DNA from: Deltaproteobacteria bacterium
GTDB taxonomy: Bacteria; Desulfobacterota; Desulfarculia; Adiutricales; Adiutricaceae
Assembly: GCA_031279155.1 (NCBI GenBank)
Contig: JAITJB010000079.1
Span: 1 to 11,120 of the forward strand
DNA: 11,120 nt
Direction of reading: 5' to 3'
Shown here: in pieces, positions 1 to 5,108 of the stretch
How positions within the stretch are numbered: the stretch's first letter is position 1
How the letters are laid out: each line of letters opens with the position of its first letter
The notes under the pieces: generated by a model
Told to the model about the DNA's origin: nothing
The model's input: only the letters and a program-made list of their open reading frames with translations
The model's database searches: none
Program-made: the position numbers and the translations under genes

Positions 1-9
1 ATATTTATG

Positions 10-28
10 GTTAAATGTTAACATTAAC
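10..28. repeat. Near-perfect palindrome next to the stop of the leftmost gene
   Basis: The core ATGTTAACAT (15-24) is a perfect 10-bp palindrome. It is flanked by GTTAA on the left and TAAC on the right, so the whole 19 bases are almost self-complementary with one extra A. It abuts the stop codon of the minus-strand gene. There is no GC-rich stem or T tract, so it is a poor intrinsic terminator. It could be a protein-binding site or simply AT-rich chance. Confidence 0.3.
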
Positions 29-456
29 TAGATTTTATTTGTTGGTATAGATTTAACCAATCTAAGATTTGGTTTTGACCTCTTATTTTCCCACTTACAA
101 TGTTTTAAAAATCCCTCACCTAATCTTGTTAATATTACATCATCGTCTATGAATATATAAATAGCCATATTGTCAGGTAAATACTGTTCTTTATCAGGCA
201 AATCAGCATGGCTATGTTGAAGAATAAGGCCTTTTCTGTAATATTTTGGGTTAAAATTTATATCGTACTTGATTTTTAGCTCGTTAAAAGTTGTTTCAAA
301 CCAACCCTCTAACCAGTCAACAGTTAATTCTAATTTTTTATCGATTTCTTCCCGATACTCTAAATATCCATATAAATTATATAGAGATATTGAAGAAATC
401 TTTAAAAATGGTTGTAATATTTTAACAAAATAAGTGGGGTTAAGTTTTATAATCAC
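28..456 (-). CDS. Hypothetical protein, 142 aa, AT-rich accessory gene
   Basis: I do not recognise this protein. It starts with GTG at 456; AGAGGA lies 7 bases upstream (464-469), a well-placed ribosome binding site that supports this start, and the stop is TAG. It has no signal peptide and no convincing membrane segment. It is rich in Ile, Lys, Asn, Tyr and Leu, with an acidic stretch IDDDV near residue 104 and a basic tail (KCKWENKRSK-like, residues ~119-128). There are no recognisable catalytic motifs. Base composition is far more AT-rich than the housekeeping genes to the right, which suggests recent acquisition or an island edge. The next gene leftward is outside the window. Confidence is good that it is coding, because the reading frame is open and the ribosome site is good, but nil for function. 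Confidence 0.6.
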   Translation of the reverse strand: MIIKLNPTYFVKILQPFLKISSISLYNLYGYLEYREEIDKKLELTVDWLEGWFETTFNELKIKYDINFNPKYYRKGLILQHSHADLPDKEQYLPDNMAIYIFIDDDVILTRLGEGFLKHCKWENKRSKPNLRLVKSIPTNKI

Positions 457-692
457 TTTTTATTCCTCTATAGCTAATGAAAATTCATTATTTGTCTCAA
501 GTTAACTTAGCACTGCCCTATGTTTTTAAGGTCTTTGAATATAAAAAACTGATTGTCTCAAGTCTATTTTATCTATGAGGCACATTCTTATCTGGAAATT
601 TAATAGATTAAGCATATTTTATCGAAATTACGCATGAAAACACTAGTCAAGACCGATAGGGATGTAACTAATAATATTAGACATTAATATCA
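457..692. other. AT-rich intergenic stretch with a short direct repeat
   Basis: No gene is visible here. The 11-base word TTGTCTCAAGT occurs twice, at 492-502 and 553-563. A short palindrome, CTAATA-A-TATTAG, lies at 668-680 just past the stop of the cysteine-repeat gene; it lacks a T tract. No clear promoter for the 142-aa gene could be picked out. Confidence 0.4.
464..469 (-). promoter_or_regulatory. Ribosome binding site deciding a GTG start
   Basis: AGAGGA on the minus strand lies 7 bases before GTG at 456. No in-frame ATG lies near, so this site is the main support for the start of the 142-aa gene. Confidence 0.6.
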
Positions 693-1027
693 TCAAAAAG
701 TATTACAAATCGTATTGCCAGACATATCTTTGTAGCAGCGTGTTGTTGTAATGCTACCTGAATTTGAGTCAAAAGCATTGCATTGTGTATTACCAGACAT
801 GTCTTCATTGCAGCGTGTTGTTGTAATGCTACCTGATTTTGAGTTAAAAGCATTGCATTGTGTATTACCAAACGCATCTTCATTACAGCGTGTTGTTGTA
901 ATGCTACCTGAATTTGAGTCAAAAGTGGTGCATTCCGTACCGCCAGACATGGTTTCTCTACAGCGTGTTGTTGAATATGCGTAAATATTATAAGCATAAA
1001 AAATAAAAATAATTTAATAGTTTTCAT
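693..1027 (-). pseudogene. Frameshifted small secreted cysteine-repeat protein
   Basis: Reading leftward from ATG at 1027, the first ~15 codons encode a classic signal-peptide start (MKTIKLFLFFMLIIF). CAAGAG, 7 bases upstream, is a modest ribosome site. The other frame, open from 1013 to the TGA at 693, encodes four 25-residue repeats (the last one partial) that begin like SITTTRC and carry GNTQC. Each has two Cys spaced C-x9-C, eight Cys in all, a composition typical of exported small proteins. A single added base in the A6 run (998-1003) or the AAA at 983-985 (T runs on the coding strand) would join signal peptide and repeats, for example giving FYA before YSTTRC as a plausible cleavage site. 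I therefore read it as broken by one base, phase-variable, or a sequencing error. Alternatively the unshifted frame stays open to 677 and gives a Gln/His/Leu-rich product, which looks less natural. Substitutions between repeat units do not favour either frame by codon position. The function is unknown. Confidence 0.5.
736..960. repeat. 75-bp tandem repeats, three full units plus partial ends
   Basis: Units start at 736, 811 and 886 with the shared opening CAGCGTGTTGTTGTAATGCT. A fourth, partial unit starts at 961 and a partial one precedes 736. Units one and two differ at 7 of 75 positions; the third is more diverged in its second half. The period is exactly 25 codons, matching the protein repeat. 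Such a repeat can expand or contract in frame. Confidence 0.9.
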
Positions 1028-1156
1028 AGTTTAACTCTTGAATTTTCACAGCATTACAGCTGCGTTATAAGTATAAACTGGTTGTGAGCAGATATACCTT
1101 AGGACGCCTTAGGATGCATCCAGCGGCAAAGCTTCTGAACGCATGAGCTTGATTTT

Positions 1157-1178
1157 CTTAAGACCATTTGGTCTTAAG
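1157..1178. repeat. Perfect inverted repeat, 10-bp arms, TT centre
   Basis: The left arm CTTAAGACCA (1157-1166) and right arm TGGTCTTAAG (1169-1178) are exact reverse complements around TT. An outer pair, GAGCT (1145-1149) and AGCTC (1182-1186), could extend the structure across an asymmetric gap. No T run follows, so it is not a standard terminator. A two-base loop makes a dimeric-protein operator or cruciform more likely than an RNA hairpin. Confidence 0.75.
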
Positions 1179-1380
1179 CCTAGCTCGCTGTTTGGCAATT
1201 GGATCTACTATATCGCATTCTACCGAAGCTACTTAGCATCGTCAATGGTCAACCATATCCTACACTCCCCCACTTAACCGCCGCTTAACCCTCATTGCCC
1301 AAGCCTTGTTTACGGACAAAAATAATTGTTCGTGGATTTTTTTGTCATCAAGGCTTAAAATAGAGACGATTATTTCTAAG

Positions 1381-1410
1381 CCGGGCCAAGGTCTCCCGGT
1401 AACTTTTTTC
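1381..1410 (+). terminator. Possible leader terminator or attenuator upstream of the isomerases
   Basis: CCGGG (1381-1385) pairs with CCCGG (1395-1399) around a 9-base loop. It is followed after a few bases by TTTTTT (1404-1409), only ~26 bases before the first isomerase ATG. The 5-bp stem is short, so it may be chance. Confidence 0.3.
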
Positions 1411-1435
1411 ACCTAACCTGACAAAGAAGGAAAAA

Positions 1436-1981
1436 ATGCGCTACCTGGCAATTATCGTCTCTTGCCTCATCTTGTTTATGGCCTCCGGGGCCTCAGCTCA
1501 AGAGGCTCCAGCTACCCCAAAAAGGACTGTGGCCGTCTTTGAGACTACTATGGGAACCTTTAAAGCCGAGCTATACGACGATCTGGCTCCCCACACGACC
1601 GCTAACTTCGAGAAATTAGTCCAGAAAAAATTCTATGATGGAACAATTTTTCACCGGATCATCGATGGCTTTATGATTCAGGGCGGCGACCCTACCGGCT
1701 CTGGTCGTGGCGGGCCAGGCTACAAGATAGGCGACGAGTTTGGTGAAGGGTTGCTCCACGATAGCCCAGGCATCTTGTCGATGGCCAATTCTGGACCCAA
1801 CACGGGCGGCTCTCAGTTTTTTATTACCCTGGCTCCCACTAAATGGCTCAACGGCAAGCACGCTATCTTCGGTAAAGTTTTAAGCGGCATGGACGTGGTC
1901 CAAGCCATTGGCAAAGTCGCTACCAATAGTTCTGACCGGCCTTTAGTCGATGTCAAAATTGAGCGGCTTTACCTGGAGTAA
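1436..1981 (+). CDS. Exported cyclophilin-type peptidyl-prolyl cis-trans isomerase (copy 1)
   Basis: This 181-aa cyclophilin catalyses cis-trans isomerisation of Xaa-Pro bonds during folding of exported proteins, most likely in the periplasm. A signal peptide spans residues 1-21 (basic MR, hydrophobic core LAIIVSCLILFMA, cleavage after ASA before QE). The cyclophilin domain runs from ~30 to the end. It has FHRIIDGFMIQGGDPTG with catalytic Arg74, SQFFIT at 126-131, and Trp137 in the WLNGKHAIFG segment, so the active site looks complete. An AAGAAGGA ribosome site directly precedes the ATG. It is followed after 57 bases by a paralogue about 80% identical over the mature domain, suggesting recent tandem duplication and cotranscription. 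The length is usual for short bacterial exported cyclophilins. Family assignment is firm; client proteins are unknown. Confidence 0.95.
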   Translation: MRYLAIIVSCLILFMASGASAQEAPATPKRTVAVFETTMGTFKAELYDDLAPHTTANFEKLVQKKFYDGTIFHRIIDGFMIQGGDPTGSGRGGPGYKIGDEFGEGLLHDSPGILSMANSGPNTGGSQFFITLAPTKWLNGKHAIFGKVLSGMDVVQAIGKVATNSSDRPLVDVKIERLYLE

Positions 1982-1995
1982 AATTAACAACGTAT

Positions 1996-2014
1996 CGGCT
2001 CGCCGGTGGAGCCG
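1996..2014 (+). other. Hairpin between the two isomerase genes
   Basis: CGGCTC (1996-2001) pairs perfectly with GAGCCG (2009-2014) around a 7-base loop. No T tract follows. It might affect mRNA processing or stability between the paralogues. Confidence 0.35.
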
Positions 2015-2038
2015 GGATGGAGAAAAAGAGAGAGATAA

Positions 2039-2584
2039 ATGATTTGGTTATTCATGGCGATCTTGTTTGGTCTTGTGCTGAGCCAAGGCTCTAAGGCTAT
2101 GGCGGCTGAGGAACCCCCCAAAAGGACCGTAGCCGTCTTTGAGACCAATTTAGGAACCTTTAAAGCCGAACTCTACGACGATCTGGCCCCCAAGACCGCC
2201 GGTAACTTCAAGAGCTTGGTAGAGAAGAAATTCTATGATGGTACCGTCTTCCACAGGATCATCGACGAGTTTATGATCCAAGGAGGCGATCCCACTGGTA
2301 CCGGTAGGGGCGGACCTGGCTACGAGATAGACGATGAGTTTGGTCCAGGCTTAGTCCATAACGGCCCTGGCATCTTGTCGATGGCCAATGCCGGTCCCAA
2401 CACCGGCGGCTCTCAGTTTTTTATTACCTTGGTCCCCACCAATTGGCTGGACGGCAAACACGCCATTTTTGGAAAAATCTCTAGCGGCATGGATATTGTC
2501 GAGGGCATAGGGAAAGTCTCAACCGATAACTCCGATAGGCCGATAGTCGAAGTTAAAATTGAGCGGTTGTACTTGGAAGAATAG
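2039..2584 (+). CDS. Exported cyclophilin-type peptidyl-prolyl cis-trans isomerase (copy 2)
   Basis: This second 181-aa cyclophilin has the same predicted reaction and location as its upstream neighbour. The signal peptide (residues 1-22, cleavage AMA before AEE) is quite different in sequence from that of copy 1, while the mature domains differ at only about 31 of 153 positions. The active-site elements are kept: FHRII with Arg73, QGGDPTG at 81-87, SQFFIT at 125-130 and Trp136 in WLDGKHAIFG. Copy 2 is closer to the usual WLDGKH motif than copy 1. Several changes alter charge (G to E after FHRIID, K to E and G to D near residues 96-98), which could change substrate preference. A purine-rich GAGAGAGA serves as the ribosome site; an upstream ATG at 2017 is out of frame. 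It is probably cotranscribed with copy 1. Confidence 0.95.
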   Translation: MIWLFMAILFGLVLSQGSKAMAAEEPPKRTVAVFETNLGTFKAELYDDLAPKTAGNFKSLVEKKFYDGTVFHRIIDEFMIQGGDPTGTGRGGPGYEIDDEFGPGLVHNGPGILSMANAGPNTGGSQFFITLVPTNWLDGKHAIFGKISSGMDIVEGIGKVSTDNSDRPIVEVKIERLYLEE

Positions 2585-2588
2585 TTCG

Positions 2589-2617
2589 TAGCCCATCTAC
2601 TAGGCGGGCTTTATTTT
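2589..2617 (+). terminator. Weak hairpin after isomerase copy 2
   Basis: AGCCC (2590-2594) pairs with GGGCT (2606-2610), followed by TTATTTTT. The stem is short; it may act with the stronger hairpin just downstream. Confidence 0.35.
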
Positions 2618-2624
2618 TAAAGAC

Positions 2625-2658
2625 AAAAACCCGGCGGATTGCGTTCGCCGGGTTTTTT
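2625..2658. terminator. Bidirectional intrinsic terminator between convergent units
   Basis: AAAAACCCGGCG (2625-2636) is an exact reverse complement of CGCCGGGTTTTT (2646-2657), with a 9-base loop. T6 on the plus side and A5 on the other side give a U tract in either direction. It lies between the plus-strand isomerases and the end of the minus-strand def-to-larE unit, as expected for a shared terminator. It is ~120 bases beyond the larE stop. Confidence 0.85.
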
Positions 2659-2705
2659 GTTGGCTAAGGAAACTAAGCCTGGAATTAAAGCCTGCCAAGG
2701 GCTTA

Positions 2706-2760
2706 GGGCTATTAAAAAATTACAGGGCTATCAAAAAATTTCCAGCTATCATAAATTACA
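2706..2760. repeat. Three degenerate 19-bp tandem units
   Basis: GGGCTATTAAAAAATTACA (2706-2724) is followed directly by GGGCTATCAAAAAATTTCC (2725-2743) and a shorter AGCTATCATAAATTACA. They lie in the 3' spacer after larE. No function is apparent. Confidence 0.6.
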
Positions 2761-2779
2761 GTTCTGGTTACTTTGAAAA

Positions 2780-3640
2780 TTACTGGCCTATCGTGTCCAT
2801 GGCCGCGTCTTTGACGTCATTTGAGAGAGATAGGTTCATGCTGCCAGATCGGTAGCCGCTGAGATCGACTGAGGTATAGAGGAAACCAAGTTTTTGGAAG
2901 CGCTCGGCCACAAGTAGGCGGGCGGAAGCGGTCATCAAGATGGATAACCCCTCATCATCGGTCTCGATCCTAGCTAAGTCCCCGTGGTCATGAAATCTCA
3001 CTCTAACCTGTTTTAGGCCTAGATCCAAAAGAAAAGTTTCGGCCATATCGATTTTATCGAGCCTATCGGTGGTGATTATTTCGCCGTAAGGGAAGCGGGA
3101 AGCTAGGCAGGCAAAGGAGGGTTTATCCCAAGTGTTGAGCCCGAGCTCTTTACTGACAAGCCTGATTTCGGCTTTGCTTAGAGAAGCTAAACGCAGGGGG
3201 CTAACCACCCCTAGCTCCTTTAAGGCCTTAAGCCCTGGCCTATAATCGCCCTCATCGTCGATATTAGAGGCTTCGATAACGGCGTTTAAGTTAAGGTCCT
3301 TGGCAACAGAGGTAATTTTACTAAAAAGCTCGTGTTTACAAAGGTAACAGCGGTTGGGAGGGTTGTTTGAAAAGCCGGGCAGAGCGAGCTCTTCGGAATC
3401 TATTTCTATATGCTTTAAACCTAAATGCGCGGTAAACTTTCTGGCAGCTTCAAGTTCTCTTAGTGGAAAGCTGTGAGAGCGGCCAGTTACGGCTACCGCC
3501 ATGTCCCCTAAGACCATATGGCTGACTTTAGCCAATAGGCTAGAATCCACCCCGCCAGAGAAAGCTATGGCTACGCTTTTTAGGTTTTTTAAAATATCTT
3601 CAAGTTTGGTGACTTTGGAGGCAATATCACTAGGGAGCAT
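2780..3640 (-). CDS. larE: LarE-family ATP-dependent sacrificial sulfur transferase, three-Cys type
   Basis: LarE proteins are cytoplasmic PP-loop enzymes that activate a pyridinium dicarboxylate mononucleotide with ATP and insert sulfur during synthesis of the nickel-pincer cofactor. Starting at ATG 3640 (286 aa), the PP-loop SGGVDSS lies at 28-34. The Cys pair in NRCYLCK is at 98 and 101, and a third Cys is at 178 in FACLASRFPYGE. The C-x2-C plus distant-C set matches the LarE subtype reported to hold a [4Fe-4S] cluster that carries the donated sulfur, rather than the single sacrificial Cys of Lactobacillus LarE. The frame could extend to a TTG at 3652, but GAGGA at 3646-3650 sits 5 bases before the ATG and lies inside that extension, so the ATG is preferred. 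It is last in the def-fmt-mnmA unit, 59 bases after mnmA. No larB, larC or racemase gene is in view, so the substrate is not proven. Confidence 0.85.
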   Translation of the reverse strand: MLPSDIASKVTKLEDILKNLKSVAIAFSGGVDSSLLAKVSHMVLGDMAVAVTGRSHSFPLRELEAARKFTAHLGLKHIEIDSEELALPGFSNNPPNRCYLCKHELFSKITSVAKDLNLNAVIEASNIDDEGDYRPGLKALKELGVVSPLRLASLSKAEIRLVSKELGLNTWDKPSFACLASRFPYGEIITTDRLDKIDMAETFLLDLGLKQVRVRFHDHGDLARIETDDEGLSILMTASARLLVAERFQKLGFLYTSVDLSGYRSGSMNLSLSNDVKDAAMDTIGQ

Positions 3641-3645
3641 GATTA

Positions 3646-3650
3646 TCCTC
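3646..3650 (-). promoter_or_regulatory. Ribosome binding site deciding the larE start
   Basis: GAGGA (part of TTGAGGATAATC) lies 5 bases upstream of the ATG at 3640. It overlaps the alternative TTG at 3652, which would place the binding site inside the coding region. Confidence 0.7.
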
Positions 3651-3699
3651 AAAAAAATATAGCCGCCTTTATGGTGATTGACAAAGCCAGAGCCTTAAT

Positions 3700-4821
3700 C
3701 TAAAAGACGGGCGATTCAATAGTTCCCCCACCAACTACGATTTCTCCTTGGTAAAACACGGCAGCCTGGCCAGGGGCCACGGCCGTTTGGGGGCTTTTAA
3801 ATTTTAATAAAATACCCGAACCAGCTGGTTCTATAATAGCCGGAACTTCCGGCTGACGGTAGCGTATTTTGGCCTGGACTTCCATGGGGCCAGTTAAACT
3901 AGCTATGGATATGAGGTTTAGGTCAGTTACGAGGGCGCCTATAGCGTAAAGTTCTGACTTAAGGCCGACAGTTACGGTGTTTTTAGCGCTATCGAGGGCG
4001 ATTACGTATAAGGGCTCTTTCCAGCAGACGCCCAAGCCCTTTCTTTGGCCTATGGTGTAGCGGTGAATGCCTTTGTGGCGGCCTAAAACCCGTCCTTGGC
4101 TATCTATGATGTCGCCGGGTATTGGCGTTGGTCCATGAGTTTCCAGAAAGTGAGTGTAGTCACTATCTCGGACAAAGCAGAGATCTTGGCTATCGGGCTT
4201 TAATGCGTTTACTAGCCCGGCGCTCTTAGCTATGGAGCGTACCTCAGTTTTAAGAGTGTTACCTAAGGGAAAGAGCGTACGGGATAGCTCATCTTGAGTT
4301 AGGCCGTAGAGGACGTAGCTTTGATCTTTGTGTAAATCTACGGCCTTAAGGAGGAGGTAACGGCCAGTTTCAGGATCGAACTGCGTCCGGGCGTAATGGC
4401 CGGTGGCCAGATAGTTTAGGCCTAATAGCTCGGCTCGCCGGTAGAGGTGGGTAAACTTTAAGCGGCGGTTGCAGTCGATACAGGGATTGGGGGTGCGGCC
4501 TGAAAAATAGCTACTAATAAAGCGGTCAATGACCTCGGTCTTAAAGACTAAACTAAAGTTATGGACCTGGTGATCGAAATCTAGCCGACTAGCTACTTCT
4601 TTGGCGTCAAGGGCGTCGGTCAGCGTGCAGCAGCTGCGAGAGGTGGCTAGCGATGGATCAAAGGCGGATTCTTCTTCGTCCATCATTAGGCGCATGGTCA
4701 CACCCATCACGCGCCAGCCCTGATCTTTTAGGAGCATGGCCGCCGCTGAGCTGTCCACGCCGCCGCTCATAGCCACCAGCACTCCGGTTTTGGGCCCTAA
4801 GGTCTGGTGAGGGTCACTCAA
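3700..4821 (-). CDS. mnmA: tRNA-specific 2-thiouridylase MnmA
   Basis: MnmA adenylates U34 in the anticodon wobble position of Lys, Glu and Gln tRNAs and replaces its 2-oxygen with sulfur. Numbered from TTG at 4821 (373 aa): the PP-loop MSGGVDSS is at 18-25, GRTPNPCIDCNRRLKF at ~108-123, and DSQDLCF carries Cys215. Cys117 aligns with the catalytic Cys of E. coli MnmA and Cys215 with the persulfide Cys. The extra Cys114 replaces the Asp of the usual NPD motif and makes a C-x2-C plus C triad. A C-terminal beta-barrel region (~270-370) is present. Start: TTG at 4821 overlaps the stop of the upstream gene (TTGA) and has AAGGA 12 bases upstream. The frame is also open to a GTG at 4863, but that would overlap the neighbour by 46 bases and has no ribosome site. 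The start is uncertain; the family is firm. Confidence 0.93.
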   Translation of the reverse strand: MSDPHQTLGPKTGVLVAMSGGVDSSAAAMLLKDQGWRVMGVTMRLMMDEEESAFDPSLATSRSCCTLTDALDAKEVASRLDFDHQVHNFSLVFKTEVIDRFISSYFSGRTPNPCIDCNRRLKFTHLYRRAELLGLNYLATGHYARTQFDPETGRYLLLKAVDLHKDQSYVLYGLTQDELSRTLFPLGNTLKTEVRSIAKSAGLVNALKPDSQDLCFVRDSDYTHFLETHGPTPIPGDIIDSQGRVLGRHKGIHRYTIGQRKGLGVCWKEPLYVIALDSAKNTVTVGLKSELYAIGALVTDLNLISIASLTGPMEVQAKIRYRQPEVPAIIEPAGSGILLKFKSPQTAVAPGQAAVFYQGEIVVGGGTIESPVF

Positions 4822-5108
4822 GTTTTCTGTCGATCCTTGGCCAGGTAATAAAAATAGAGGCACAGATCAGTTGAGACCAAAACTAAGTTTAGAATATAAA
4901 AGAAAGCTACGTAGTTTAGTTCTTTAGGCGATAGGATCTTAGCTAGGAGACCGAAGACGTAGCCTAAGATGACGATGATCAAAAATACCGGGGTGCGGCC
5001 CCGACTACATTTAACCCTTAAAGTGTTAATGATGTTGGCTGGCCAGGCGCAGCCGAAGCTAACCAGCATGGCGCTTTCCAAAACATCAGGCAGAGATTCA
5101 AAACTCAT
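4818..5108 (-). CDS. Small SemiSWEET/PQ-loop-like inner membrane protein, 96 aa
   Basis: This protein is predicted to cross the inner membrane three times (roughly residues 10-29, 41-60 and 65-88), with a basic loop RVKCSRGRTP after the first segment. The pattern of an opening helix with FGCAWPANI, a basic loop ending in a Lys/Arg-rich turn, then a GY-containing second helix and an FFYILNLVLV third helix resembles the small SWEET/PQ-loop-like proteins common in anaerobes, known to me only as uncharacterised. SemiSWEETs form dimers that move small sugars, but transport here is inference. The ATG overlaps the fmt stop by 4 bases (ATGA), and its TGA overlaps the probable mnmA start (TTGA), so translation is likely coupled on both sides. 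Its place between formyltransferase and thiouridylase genes is odd and may only reflect a shared transcript. Confidence 0.75.
   Translation of the reverse strand: MSFESLPDVLESAMLVSFGCAWPANIINTLRVKCSRGRTPVFLIIVILGYVFGLLAKILSPKELNYVAFFYILNLVLVSTDLCLYFYYLAKDRQKT

Larger units (their letters stand above)
1028..1435. other. Gene-free junction between AT-rich edge and core genes
   Basis: This is 408 bases without a supportable gene. It holds two direct CCTTAGGA copies 10 bp apart (1097-1104 and 1107-1114), the palindrome GGATGCATCC (1112-1121), a longer perfect hairpin at 1157-1178, and a hairpin with a T run at 1381-1410. Base composition changes here from AT-rich on the left to moderate GC on the right, so a recombination boundary could lie inside. 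No tRNA gene or recognisable attachment site is seen, and no convincing sigma-70 promoter for the isomerase gene: TTGTCA at 1342 has no well-spaced -10. Confidence 0.5.

Noticed and set aside
480..570. Insertion-sequence remnant suggested by repeated TTGTCTCAAGT
   Set aside because: No terminal inverted repeat pair, target duplication or transposase fragment could be identified.
563..574. TCTATTTTATCT shared with the last 12 bases of the window (11109-11120)
   Set aside because: A 12-base AT-rich match between two AT-rich edges can be chance; the flanks do not match, so it is not evidence of an element boundary.
751..984. Plus-strand open frame over the 75-bp repeats
   Set aside because: Lies antisense to the repeat gene, is open only because the repeat lacks stops, and has no ribosome site.
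677..1027. Uninterrupted 116-codon minus-strand frame starting at the signal peptide
   Set aside because: After the signal peptide it reads as Gln/His/Leu-rich repeats with no secreted-protein character, while the alternate frame gives a coherent Cys-repeat protein. Kept only as an alternative in the pseudogene entry.
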